Source of the DNA: an uncultured Gammaproteobacteria bacterium | GTDB taxonomy: Bacteria > Pseudomonadota > Gammaproteobacteria > Pseudomonadales > Ketobacteraceae | Length of the DNA: 53,500 bases | Direction: 5' to 3' | Assembly: GCA_913063125.1 (NCBI GenBank) | Contig: CAJXZM010000017.1 | Span: forward strand, 1-53,500 | The notes under the pieces: generated by a model | What the model was told of the DNA's origin: nothing | Seen by the model: only the letters and a program-made list of their open reading frames with translations | Databases searched by the model: none | Shown here: one piece after another, positions 42,634 to 51,396 of the stretch | How the letters are laid out: each line of letters begins with the position of its first letter | Position numbering within the stretch: the stretch's first letter is position 1 | Program-made: the position numbers and the translations under genes

Positions 42634-45600
42634 TTACTTCGCCTTCTTTTTAGGAAACAGTCGATTAATCAGTGTATTCACTGCTTCGATCCGCTCATCA
42701 TGGTTCTCAAGCTCTAGGGTAAATCGTAGTTTGTCTGCCCCTTCAAGTCTGTATGTTTGGGGTTGAGACTGTACTAGTTGAACAATTGTTAAGGGGTCGA
42801 CATCAGTGCTTGAGCCAAACTCAAGTTTGCCGCCGTTGGGGCCGACATCAATTTTTTCGATGCCGACTTTCTGGGCTAGTAGTTTGAGTTTTGTAACACT
42901 GAAAAGGTTCCGTGTCGCGTTGGGTAACGAACCAAAGCGATCTACTAGTTCCACGCGTAATTCATCGAGTTGATTATTCGTTTTTGCGTTGGATATGCGT
43001 TTGTACATGATAAGGCGGGTGTGAACATCCGCCAAATAGTCATCAGTAATCAATGCCGGTAGGCGTAAATTGATCTCCGCTCCATGTCGAAGCGGCTTGT
43101 CGAGATTAGGTGTTTTTCCTTCTTTTATCGCTTCTATGGCCTGCTCTAACATCTCCATATACAGGGAGAAACCAATGGTATGCATGTTCCCGCTTTGCTC
43201 GTCACCTAACAGCTCTCCCGCACCACGGATCTCCATGTCATGGCTAGCAAGGGTGAAACCAGCCCCTAAATCTTGGGCATTTTCAATGGCTTCTAAACGT
43301 TTCTTAGCATCACCCGTCATGGATTTAGGATGTGGTGTCATAAGGTAGGCGTAGGCTTGGTGGTGTGATCTGCCCACACGGCCCCGTAATTGGTGTAGCT
43401 GAGCGAGGCCGAGTTTATCTGCTCTGTCCATAATAATGGTGTTGGCAGAAGGAATATCGATACCGGTTTCGATGATCGTTGTACAGACCAACACATTGTA
43501 TCGCTTGTGATAAAACTCAGACATGACGTGTTCGAGTTCTCGCTCCCGCATTTGACCATGGGCAACAATAACCCGTGCTTCGGGGATCATTTCTATGATT
43601 TCTTCGGCGCGTTTATCGATGGATTTAACTTCATTGTGTAACAGGTATACTTGGCCACCCCGAAGTAGCTCTCTTAATATTGCCTCCTTCGTGATGGCAG
43701 CATTGTCTTGTCGTACAAAGGTTTTAATCGATAAACGTTTTGCCGGCGGAGTGGCGATAATGGATAAATCCCTAATGCCGGACATCGCCATATTGAGTGT
43801 TCTTGGGATTGGCGTAGCAGTAAGGGTCAGCATATCAACGTCGGCACGAAGGGCTTTTAGGCGTTCTTTATGGCGTACACCAAAACGGTGCTCTTCATCA
43901 ACGATAACCAGACCAAGTTCTTTAAATTGGATGTTTTCACTGAGAAGCTTATGAGTGCCAACAACAATATCGACATTACCTTCAGCGATTTTTTTCAACG
44001 CTGCGGTTTGCTCTTTGGTAGAGCGAAAGCGAGACAGTACTTCGATATTGATCGGCCAATCGGCAAAGCGGTCTTTGAAGCTCTCATAGTGTTGTTGTGC
44101 GAGCAGGGTGGTGGGTACTAATACCGCAACTTGTTTATCGCCTTGTGTTGCAATAAAAGCGGCACGCATGGCTACTTCGGTTTTACCGAAACCAACATCA
44201 CCGCAGACTAATCTATCCATAGGCTGTATGGACAGCATATCGTTAACCACGGAGTTGATTGCAGTTTGTTGATCTGGGGTTTCCTCAAAGGGGAAGCCTT
44301 CTTTAAATAGTTCATAATCAAGTTTGTTAAGCTTGAAGGCGTGGCCTTGTTTGGCTGCACGACGTGCGTATATGTTGAGTAACTCGGCTGCAACGTCATG
44401 AAGTTGTTCTGCAGCTTTACGTCTTTCTTTGCTCCACTGATCTGTGCCCAATTTGTGCAATGGAGCGTGGTCTTCATCAGCGCCAGAATAGCGGCTGATG
44501 AGGTGTAGCGATGAGACGGGGACATAGAGTTTGGCTTCTTTTGCGTATTCCAGTGCGAGGAATTCTTGAGCCTGGCCATCAATATCAAGAGACTGGAGGC
44601 CTTTGTAGCGGCCAACGCCGTGATCAAGATGCACCACTGGGGCATTCATCTTGAGTTCGGTGAGGTTCTTGATGATATTGTCGGATTGGTCGTCGGTTTT
44701 CTTTCTGCGACGCGTTTGCATAACCCGCTGGCCAAACAGCTGGCCTTCGGTGATTACTGTGATGGGCGTGTCGTCATCAATGACGAGGCCTTCTGCTAAG
44801 GGGCCAACAATAATGGAATGTGGCGCATTATCATTTAAAAAATCGTTCCAAGATGTCGAGTTCTTGGGGTGATTCCTAATGCGCCCCAATAGTTCGAGCA
44901 GTGTTTCTTTGCGACCGGCCGATTCAGCGCAAAACAGAATTCGAACGTTCCTGTCTTTGGCTTCTGTTAAAAAGCTTTCCAATTTGGCTAGTGGTTGCTG
45001 GGCTTTTGCATCAATATACAGTTCTTGAGGGGTGTCTAGGGGCAGTGAGTAGCGCCCAGGCTTTTCCTCTACAGGCTCGCTTTGAACGGATATTCGCTTA
45101 AAGTTTTTCAGCTGCGAAAAGAAATAATCAACCGGTAAGAAAAGGTCTTTGGGGGCGAGTATGGGTTTGATGGTGTCGTGGCGCAGTTCTTCGTAGCGAA
45201 TATGGCAATCGTGCCAAAAATGGGTGGCAACATCATCGAGCTTTTCAGGGGTGATGATTAAGGTGTTTTTGGGCAAGTAATCGTAGAGTGTTTCGGTATT
45301 ATCAAAAAATAACGGTAAATAATATTCAATACCCGCAGAGGCAATACCATCATTGATATCTTGATACATGGGGCATGAGCGGTGGTCGACGTCAAAGGCC
45401 TCTTTCCAGCGAAGTTTAAATTGAGTGATAGCGTCACTGTTTAGAGGGAACTCTTTGGCAGGCAATAACCTTACGCTATCCATTTTTTCAATGGAACGTT
45501 GCGTTTCGGGGTTAAAGGTTCGTAGGGTGTCGATTTCATCGTCAAACAACTCAATCCGATAAGGAACTTCGCTGCCCATTGGGAAGATATCAACAATTGC

Positions 45601-46125
45601 GCCACGAACAGCAAATTCGCCATGGTCATACACACTGTCGACACACCGATAACCGCTTTCCTCTAACTGAGTGCGCGTGATTTCTATGTCAAATTGCTGG
45701 CCTGTGTCGAGAACAAGACTTCGCCCAGTTAAGAATTGGTGCGGGGTGACTCGATGCATTCCTGTGCTTAAAGGGACAACCAGCGTGCCCTTGGTAACCT
45801 GGGGTAGGCGGAATAAAGTTGCTAGACGTTGAGACACGATATCTTGGTGAGGAGAGAAGCTGTCGTAGGGCAATGTTTCCCAATCAGGGAAAGATAAAAT
45901 CTCATGATCTTCTCCGCAAAAGAAGGCCAAATCTTGTTCAATTTGTAGTGCTGTGAAGGTATCGGGGGCGATCACCAATGTTAATCCGTCATGCTGCAAG
46001 CTGGCTTCCGCTATACTCCAACTGGTACCGCTGCCCTTTAGGTTTCCCCAGGTTTTGATATCACCAGCTTTGGTGGGGAGTTGTTGTTTAAGGTGCTTAA
46101 ATAGCTGGCTTTTCTTGTTGCCCAT
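42634..46125 (-). CDS. mfd: Mfd, transcription-repair coupling factor
   Basis: A 1163-residue SF2 translocase that dislodges stalled RNA polymerase and recruits UvrA. N-terminal UvrB-like module (GNLKGSGTSWSIAEASLQHDGL, FPDWETLPYDSFSPHQD), the polymerase-interacting domain (EYAKEAKLYVPVSSLHLISR), then the motor: Walker A CGDVGFGKTEVAM, VIVDEEHRFGVRHKE, TATPIPRTLNMAMSG, QLRGRVGRSHHQAYAYL, and the C-terminal UvrA-binding regulatory domain. Full length. First gene of the mfd-csiV-VF530 operon and divergent from the phasin. Confidence 0.98.
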   Translation of the reverse strand: MGNKKSQLFKHLKQQLPTKAGDIKTWGNLKGSGTSWSIAEASLQHDGLTLVIAPDTFTALQIEQDLAFFCGEDHEILSFPDWETLPYDSFSPHQDIVSQRLATLFRLPQVTKGTLVVPLSTGMHRVTPHQFLTGRSLVLDTGQQFDIEITRTQLEESGYRCVDSVYDHGEFAVRGAIVDIFPMGSEVPYRIELFDDEIDTLRTFNPETQRSIEKMDSVRLLPAKEFPLNSDAITQFKLRWKEAFDVDHRSCPMYQDINDGIASAGIEYYLPLFFDNTETLYDYLPKNTLIITPEKLDDVATHFWHDCHIRYEELRHDTIKPILAPKDLFLPVDYFFSQLKNFKRISVQSEPVEEKPGRYSLPLDTPQELYIDAKAQQPLAKLESFLTEAKDRNVRILFCAESAGRKETLLELLGRIRNHPKNSTSWNDFLNDNAPHSIIVGPLAEGLVIDDDTPITVITEGQLFGQRVMQTRRRKKTDDQSDNIIKNLTELKMNAPVVHLDHGVGRYKGLQSLDIDGQAQEFLALEYAKEAKLYVPVSSLHLISRYSGADEDHAPLHKLGTDQWSKERRKAAEQLHDVAAELLNIYARRAAKQGHAFKLNKLDYELFKEGFPFEETPDQQTAINSVVNDMLSIQPMDRLVCGDVGFGKTEVAMRAAFIATQGDKQVAVLVPTTLLAQQHYESFKDRFADWPINIEVLSRFRSTKEQTAALKKIAEGNVDIVVGTHKLLSENIQFKELGLVIVDEEHRFGVRHKERLKALRADVDMLTLTATPIPRTLNMAMSGIRDLSIIATPPAKRLSIKTFVRQDNAAITKEAILRELLRGGQVYLLHNEVKSIDKRAEEIIEMIPEARVIVAHGQMRERELEHVMSEFYHKRYNVLVCTTIIETGIDIPSANTIIMDRADKLGLAQLHQLRGRVGRSHHQAYAYLMTPHPKSMTGDAKKRLEAIENAQDLGAGFTLASHDMEIRGAGELLGDEQSGNMHTIGFSLYMEMLEQAIEAIKEGKTPNLDKPLRHGAEINLRLPALITDDYLADVHTRLIMYKRISNAKTNNQLDELRVELVDRFGSLPNATRNLFSVTKLKLLAQKVGIEKIDVGPNGGKLEFGSSTDVDPLTIVQLVQSQPQTYRLEGADKLRFTLELENHDERIEAVNTLINRLFPKKKAK

Positions 46126-46300
46126 GAAGAAAACTCAATAACGGATGAAGAGGCAGAATTCTACATGGTTTAGAGGCACCTAGAAACCGGCTACGGAATG
46201 ATAAGCGATGATTTATCAGGCGTTAGTATGATTATTCTAATTAGTCTTGTTAACGTGGCTGAATAGGGTGATTTTTGTTCTTGTTTTAGGGAAGTAAATT

Positions 46301-46321
46301 GAGGTTTCAAGAGAAAACCTC
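46301..46321 (+). promoter_or_regulatory. Hairpin in phasin leader
   Basis: GAGGTTT (46301-46307) pairs with AAACCTC (46315-46321) around the loop CAAGAGA, ending 18 bases before the phasin ATG and just before its AAGAGAGAG ribosome site. A candidate post-transcriptional control element. Confidence 0.5.
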
Positions 46322-46339
46322 ATAAAGAGAGAGAATGTT

Positions 46340-46780
46340 ATGACCGATAAAAAAGATGATGCCGATAATATTGCAGAGAAAGTGAAAGAATCAGCCAATC
46401 AAATATGGCTAGCTGGCCTTGGTGCTTATGCAAAAGCAGAAGAAGAGGGTAGTAAATTATTTGATAACCTTGTACATGATGGCGAAAAGATAGAAACCAA
46501 AACACGAGGTTATATCGACAAGGGCTTAGATGTTGCAAAGGATAAGGTAGATGAAGTAAAGGCCAAGGCTACAGGGTCGTGGAATAAAGTTGAAAAAGCT
46601 TTCGATTTACGTGTATCAAAGGCGTTAGGTCGGTTAAATATACCAACCCGTAGAGATGTTGATCATCTTGTTGAAAAAATATCTGCGTTAAATGAAGAAA
46701 TAGAAACGTTAACGCAGAAGGTGAATGAAAAGGCTGAGGCCAAAAAAGCTGAGAAGAAAAGCGTGAAAAAAGAGCAATGA
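46340..46780 (+). CDS. Phasin family protein (PHA granule)
   Basis: A 146-residue phasin: VKESANQIWLAGLGAYAKAEEEG is the classic amphipathic granule-binding helix, then a coiled coil (DVAKDKVDEVKAKATGSWNK), FDLRVSKALGRLNIPTRRDV and a Lys/Ala/Glu tail (KAEAKKAEKKSVKKEQ). Such PhaF/PhaI-like proteins coat polyhydroxyalkanoate granules and, through basic tails, can bind DNA. It implies the organism stores PHA; no pha synthase gene lies in the window. A stem-loop (46788-46814) follows. Confidence 0.92.
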   Translation: MTDKKDDADNIAEKVKESANQIWLAGLGAYAKAEEEGSKLFDNLVHDGEKIETKTRGYIDKGLDVAKDKVDEVKAKATGSWNKVEKAFDLRVSKALGRLNIPTRRDVDHLVEKISALNEEIETLTQKVNEKAEAKKAEKKSVKKEQ

Positions 46781-46787
46781 TATATTG

Positions 46788-46820
46788 AAAGTCGGCACTG
46801 AATATGCCGGCTTTGTTGTT
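46788..46820 (+). terminator. Probable terminator after phasin gene
   Basis: AAAGTCGGCA (46788-46797) pairs with TGCCGGCTTT (46805-46814) with one wobble, loop of seven bases, then TTGTTGTTT. Confidence 0.65.
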
Positions 46821-46827
46821 TCTAGGT

Positions 46828-47111
46828 TGTGAATAACTTTATTAAATCAGGAAAGTTGTTCACATTAATAAAATCACGTAGAAATAACATAAGCAGGTGT
46901 AGGTAACTTATTGATTTAATATGCTATTAATTGTAAGTTATTGATTTTAAAGGGAAAATAAATAGGTCATAAAATGATCAGTTTGTGTGGGGCTTTATAA
47001 AATGGGTGTCTGGGGATCTTTTCACCAAGTCATCCACAGACTTTTCCACAGAAATTGTGGATAGTTCTGATCAATATAGTGATCTGTAAAGTAAGTCAAT
47101 GGGTAATGATC
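46828..47111. other. oriC-like region: DnaA-box cluster, AT-rich repeats, GATC sites
   Basis: No gene in the 385 bases between the phasin and Sel1 genes. DnaA-type nonamers: TTATTCACA (minus, 46828-46836), TTTTCCACA (47042-47050), both fitting TTWTNCACA; one-mismatch boxes TTGTTCACA (46856-46864), TCATCCACA (47030-47038) and CTATCCACA (minus, 47056-47064). Three lie within 35 bases. To the left is an AT-rich stretch with the direct repeat TTATTGATTT at 46908-46917 and 46938-46947 (30-base period), like an unwinding element. GATC occurs at 46976, 47015, 47069, 47081 and 47108. The layout is that of a replication origin; dnaA, mnmG and rpmH are not in the window. Confidence 0.55.
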
Positions 47112-47165
47112 GTTGTCTAAAAATAAAGTGGATATATATGCATCAGTCAGCAAGGGGAGCATCTG

Positions 47166-47684
47166 ATGAAGTTGGATAAAAAGCAAAAAGCTAAAATAGA
47201 GGGTCAGCTAGGAGAGTGGTGGTTGAGATGTATTTATGTTTTTGCTCAAAAAATGATTAGCCTGGAGTGTACAAAAGGTGGTCGAGTGTATCCGTCATCA
47301 CTGTCATTGAAGTTGCTAAAGTTCGTAGCTAACCAAGGGTATGTGCCAGCAAAGATGCAGCTAGGGCAATATTTGTTTGAGTCAGGTATCGCTAAAGCAG
47401 ATAAGCGTAATGGGTTGGAGTATTTGAGGCAGGCGGCGAAGAGTGAGGAGCCGAGCGCACAATTCTTATTGGGTCAAGCATTCTTGCAAGGTTGTGATGT
47501 AGTAACACAAGATAATCAACATGCAGCACATTGGTTGGCATTGGCGGCAGACAGTGGCCATAGTCAAGCGCGACAATTACTTGAGATAATTCAGCAAAAT
47601 GACGCTAGAATGCGACAACAAGCGTCTACGGCTGGGAGCAATGCTTCTAAACCGAAGAAAACAAAAAGCGCCCTACCTGCATAA
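47166..47684 (+). CDS. Sel1-repeat protein
   Basis: A 172-residue protein with two or three Sel1-type helical repeats: NQGYVPAKMQLGQYLFESG, NGLEYLRQAAKSEEPSAQFLLGQAF and HAAHWLALAADSGHSQARQLL. Such repeats hold protein-protein contacts. No signal peptide; the C-terminal tail is Ser/Lys-rich. AGGGGAG precedes the ATG. It is 21 bases upstream of cnoX and probably in the same operon. Confidence 0.85.
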   Translation: MKLDKKQKAKIEGQLGEWWLRCIYVFAQKMISLECTKGGRVYPSSLSLKLLKFVANQGYVPAKMQLGQYLFESGIAKADKRNGLEYLRQAAKSEEPSAQFLLGQAFLQGCDVVTQDNQHAAHWLALAADSGHSQARQLLEIIQQNDARMRQQASTAGSNASKPKKTKSALPA

Positions 47685-47705
47685 ATCAAGTAAGAGAGCT
47701 CATTA

Positions 47706-48566
47706 ATGACTGACCCCTATATCATTGACGTTGATCAAACCAATATCAATGACGTTTTACAGAAATCAATGCAAACACCCGTGTTATTGAATTTTTATTC
47801 AACCATGAGTGAGCCGAGTAACATGTTGTCCCCAGTCTTGGTAACCATCGCAGATGACTATCAAGGAAAGTTTATCCTTGCTCGTGTAGATTCTGATGCA
47901 ATGCCAGAAATTGCACAGCAACTGGGTGTTCGTGCTACTCCTGCGTTAAAACTTGTCATTAAAGGCCAACTTGCTGGAGAACTGGAAGGTGCCCAGCAGG
48001 ACGCTGGAGTTCGTCAACTGTTAGAGCCTCATATCGGTGTGGCTGATGCATCGGGACAAGAAGATCCTTTTATTGGGCAAATCCAGCGGGCTGTATCCAT
48101 GGGGGCATTGGATGAGGCTATTGCTTCTCTAGAGTCTGCGATTACAGAGCAACCGAAAGTAATGGCTTACCAAGCATTATATGCAGACGTGTTAATGGAT
48201 GCTAAGCGTATTGATGATGCGGCGACGGTTATTAAGAATATGGGTGATGATGCCTTGGTACCGAAGGCAAAGGCTAGGTTGTTTTTTGTTCAGTTGCTGG
48301 AGGGCGTTGAATCAGCTGAACATTATCAAGCTCAAATACAAGCTGATGGCGGTGGTAGTGAGTCTCGGTATTACTTAGGGGCTTACCTAGTGATTTCGGG
48401 ACAAGAAGAGACGGCATTGAATTTACTGTTAAGTGTGATGATGAATGATCGTGAATATAAAGAAGATGGTGCCCGCTTAGCGTTGTTGTCCGCATTTGAC
48501 TTTATGGGTAAAGATAACCCGTTGACGTCGAAGTATCGTCGAAAATTGTTTGCATTGTTGCATTAG
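47706..48566 (+). CDS. cnoX: CnoX (YbbN), thioredoxin-fold co-chaperone
   Basis: A 286-residue protein with an N-terminal thioredoxin domain (PVLLNFYSTMSEPSNMLSPVL, then QQLGVRATPALKLV) and C-terminal TPR-like repeats ending DFMGKDNPLTSKYRRKLFALL, as in E. coli CnoX, a chaperedoxin that hands substrates to GroEL or DnaK. The usual CxxC is replaced by SEPS: there is no catalytic Cys, so it is a holdase-type or redox-dead member. Cytosolic. Follows the Sel1 gene closely. Confidence 0.9.
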   Translation: MTDPYIIDVDQTNINDVLQKSMQTPVLLNFYSTMSEPSNMLSPVLVTIADDYQGKFILARVDSDAMPEIAQQLGVRATPALKLVIKGQLAGELEGAQQDAGVRQLLEPHIGVADASGQEDPFIGQIQRAVSMGALDEAIASLESAITEQPKVMAYQALYADVLMDAKRIDDAATVIKNMGDDALVPKAKARLFFVQLLEGVESAEHYQAQIQADGGGSESRYYLGAYLVISGQEETALNLLLSVMMNDREYKEDGARLALLSAFDFMGKDNPLTSKYRRKLFALLH

Positions 48567-48573
48567 ATTGTTG

Positions 48574-48667
48574 CGTTAAATAGGTGTTTATTTAACGGTA
48601 GTTTAAAGGCCGCATTGCTCTATTGTGTGATCATTTCCATTTCTATTCCCATGCCTTGCATGGGAAT
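48574..48667 (+). terminator. Two stem-loops after cnoX
   Basis: CGTTAAATA (48574-48582) / TATTTAACG (48589-48597), loop 6; and ATTCCCATGC (48645-48654) / GCATGGGAAT (48658-48667), loop 3. Both stems are perfect, but a good T tract is missing, so factor-independent termination is uncertain. Confidence 0.45.
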
Positions 48668-48738
48668 CTTGCCTTGAATATCTCTTAGTTTTTGTTATAC
48701 ACCCAAATGTACTGTATGAGTTGACCTTGTTTGACTAT

Positions 48739-48778
48739 AGTTTCTATAGACATAGAGCAGTTTCTATAGGTATACAGC
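48739..48778 (+). repeat. Tandem 20-bp repeat before GGDEF gene
   Basis: Two adjacent 20-base units (48739-48758, 48759-48778), both starting AGTTTCTATAG and identical at 17 of 20 positions. A period of two DNA turns just upstream of the diguanylate cyclase start suggests cooperative regulator binding. Confidence 0.65.
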
Positions 48779-48802
48779 GATAGGGTAAATATAGCGATCT
48801 TG

Positions 48803-50023
48803 ATGGCAGAGGAAAAAGAGCAGGACATAACGGACTTATTGCATGTTGATGGAGGAAATGCATCTTTTGCTAACGCCTTTCATTTACGTTTTAACGACGC
48901 ATTGGAGGTACGATATAAACGTATCTATGCGCGCAGAGATCGTCGTTATGTGCGGGCGTTGTTGCTCGTATTGCTGATAAGTTATGTTTTGTATGGGGCG
49001 TGCGATTGGTATTTGTTGGGAGGTGGCGTGGCTCCTGTTTGGGCTATTCGTTATTTTGTAGGGACTCCGATACTGGCATTGTTATTGTTTTTTTCTAAAA
49101 CACGCTGGGTTGAACGTTTTTTACAGGTATTTATTGTTGCTGGTATTTTCACTCTAGTGATTACTACGTTATTAATGGTGAGCCTTGTGGGTGGGGAGTC
49201 GGTCCATCTTTACCTTAGTAGCTTGTTGGCGATGATTATGGGGGGGTTAACAGCAACTAGAATTCAATTCAGTTACGCGGCGTTTACGGCAAGTTTGTAT
49301 ATGCTTTTTGCAAGTATTGTTCTGTTGCCCATGGCGCAGATAAACGCACTGATTATGTATTATCTCTTACTGGATTTTGTGGCGGTGTTGCTATGCCTCC
49401 TGGCAGTATTTACTTATGAAAAGATGATTCGGCGAGAATTTTTGCAAAAGATCCTAATACAGCGCAAAAATCATGAGTTAAGAAAAGCAAACGAAAAACT
49501 GAAAACATTGGTGGATAATGATGCTTTGACTAATATCGCGAACAGGCGTTACTTCGATCAAATATTGGAGCAAGAGTGGCGTAGAGCGAAACGTCGAGGT
49601 TATAGTCTTGCGATGCTAATGGTAGATATTGATTATTTTAAGGCATTTAACGATAGCCTGGGGCATTTGGAAGGAGATCGTTGCATACAGCAAGTTGCGC
49701 AGGGGCTAGAGGCGTTGGTACGTCGCCCGGGGGATCTTGTCGCGCGATATGGAGGGGAAGAGTTTGCAATAATATTGCCTGCGCTTAATGTAGATGAAGC
49801 CGAGAAATTAGCTCAAGCGGTGTGTGGTGCTATTCAAGGGCTGGGAATAGCTCACCCTAATTCTAGTGTGGCCCGCGTGGTAACGGTGAGTGTAGGGGCT
49901 GCTGCGATTGTACCTACTACAGGATTCTTTAAAAGGGATCTAATTGCAATGGCTGATGAGGCTCTCTATTTAGCCAAAAGCCAAGGCAGAAATCGCACTG
50001 CTAGGGTGATTGTGCCACAATAA
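48803..50023 (+). CDS. Membrane diguanylate cyclase (GGEEF)
   Basis: A 406-residue diguanylate cyclase. About six membrane segments occupy residues 50-205; a short coiled coil (KNHELRKANEKLKTLVDNDALT) leads to the GGDEF domain starting DALTNIANRRYFDQ. The active site is RYGGEEF near residue 316, with DIDYFKAFND for metal and substrate; the preceding RPGD forms the RxxD product-inhibition site. It should make c-di-GMP. The ATG at 48803 is used in place of a TTG at 48800. No recognised sensor domain beyond the membrane part. Confidence 0.92.
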   Translation: MAEEKEQDITDLLHVDGGNASFANAFHLRFNDALEVRYKRIYARRDRRYVRALLLVLLISYVLYGACDWYLLGGGVAPVWAIRYFVGTPILALLLFFSKTRWVERFLQVFIVAGIFTLVITTLLMVSLVGGESVHLYLSSLLAMIMGGLTATRIQFSYAAFTASLYMLFASIVLLPMAQINALIMYYLLLDFVAVLLCLLAVFTYEKMIRREFLQKILIQRKNHELRKANEKLKTLVDNDALTNIANRRYFDQILEQEWRRAKRRGYSLAMLMVDIDYFKAFNDSLGHLEGDRCIQQVAQGLEALVRRPGDLVARYGGEEFAIILPALNVDEAEKLAQAVCGAIQGLGIAHPNSSVARVVTVSVGAAAIVPTTGFFKRDLIAMADEALYLAKSQGRNRTARVIVPQ

Positions 50024-50170
50024 GAGTCCTTGCTTGATTTGGATATTTGATGATAACCAACTGTTACCAACAAATGATAGAAATGCCTTCATGATACTGG
50101 TATAAACGCTTCTCTCTAAGGGTGTTGGTGTCTTTCACTACTCCCTATCGTTGATATAAAGAGATTGGCA

Positions 50171-51382
50171 GTGGAAAACAGAAAATACTATCAAGTCGTT
50201 GATGAGTTGGCATCGTTACGTAAAGCATCGCCGTTCAACTTACGTTTTTCTCAATTGATGGAATATGAGTTTGAGCAGTCTAATGGGCTTTGGTATCGCG
50301 ATGCGATTCGAGTTGCAACGCTGTTTGCTGCTGCGCTGCTAGGAGGCGCTCATATTGTTCAGTGGTTGTCAGGGTTGTCAGTTCCCCCGTATGTTGAGTT
50401 AGGGAGATTGGGTTCAATTGGCATGCTGATTGCGACTTACGTTTATGTCGCCCGTTCAAAGCGACTCATTTATCAGCACCTTCTTGTTAACCTAAATGCA
50501 CTTGTCGCAACTCTCGTTATTTTATCGTTCTGCCTCTCCTATCCTGCGCCCTTTAAACATATTTTTTATACCGCCATTGTATTTGTGCAGATTTTTGTGT
50601 TTGCATTAATTCGCATGCCGTTTGTTAGTGCATTTTTTGGGGCACTAGTCATTCTTGCGGTATCAAATGCAGCAATTTATTATAGTGGAACGCCTGCAGC
50701 TGAGTGGTTTTTTCTGACATTCTTTCTTGTGGCAGGTGGTGTATTGTCCTTGGTTATTTGTTACCGAATGGAGCGAGACGCAAGAGAGAGTCATTTGCAG
50801 TCAATGTTGGTCAGTATGGAACGAGATCAATTGAAACTTCAAAATGCACAGTTAAAAGAGCGCTTGTCAGAAGACCCTGTTACTCACCTGCTAAACCGAC
50901 GTACATTTGAAAACGCAGTGCTGGAAAAATGGAATAGGGCATTTCACAACCGTAAAGAATCTGCACTGGTGGCAATCAGTGTCGAGTCGCTTAAGCAACT
51001 CAATCAGATGCGTGGCTCAGAGGCGGGAGATGATTTATTGAAATCTGTAGCTAGGCAGATTAAAAAGATATTGTTTGAATCTGATGACGTGGCAGCGCGT
51101 ATATCTGGAGGACGTTTTTGTGTGTTGTTGTCAAACGCTTCAACTTCAGAGATTTCTCGACGAATGAAACGTTTGAGAAAGGGGTTGCTATCCATTTCGG
51201 TATTACAAGAGGATGACATAAGTAATGCCGGCATACGGATTAGTGTTGCAACGAATGTACTTGTGCCGGATGCCGAGGGGGATTCTCGCGACGCAATTGT
51301 ACGGGTGATGCGAGATGTTGAACCGATGTTTTTTGTGGACAATGAGCAGGATGCTGATGTTGAAGCATTGCTGGCCAGCTAA
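50171..51382 (+). CDS. Membrane protein with degenerate GGDEF domain
   Basis: A 403-residue protein with the same architecture as the preceding gene: six or so membrane segments (residues 55-200), a coiled coil (MERDQLKLQNAQLKERL) and a GGDEF-like domain (PVTHLLNRRTFENAVL). The signature is SGGRF in place of GGDEF/GGEEF and the metal aspartate motif reads ISVESLKQLNQM, so catalysis is unlikely; it may bind c-di-GMP/GTP or pair with the active neighbour. GTG 50171 (AAGAG seven bases before) is preferred over TTG 50165. Likely a diverged tandem duplicate. Confidence 0.85.
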   Translation: MENRKYYQVVDELASLRKASPFNLRFSQLMEYEFEQSNGLWYRDAIRVATLFAAALLGGAHIVQWLSGLSVPPYVELGRLGSIGMLIATYVYVARSKRLIYQHLLVNLNALVATLVILSFCLSYPAPFKHIFYTAIVFVQIFVFALIRMPFVSAFFGALVILAVSNAAIYYSGTPAAEWFFLTFFLVAGGVLSLVICYRMERDARESHLQSMLVSMERDQLKLQNAQLKERLSEDPVTHLLNRRTFENAVLEKWNRAFHNRKESALVAISVESLKQLNQMRGSEAGDDLLKSVARQIKKILFESDDVAARISGGRFCVLLSNASTSEISRRMKRLRKGLLSISVLQEDDISNAGIRISVATNVLVPDAEGDSRDAIVRVMRDVEPMFFVDNEQDADVEALLAS

Positions 51383-51396
51383 GGGTCTCGCGATGA

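Noticed and set aside
46781..47165. Small RNA or riboswitch in the phasin-Sel1 gap
   Set aside because: No compact conserved-looking stem set other than the phasin terminator; the DnaA-box and AT-repeat pattern explains the region better.
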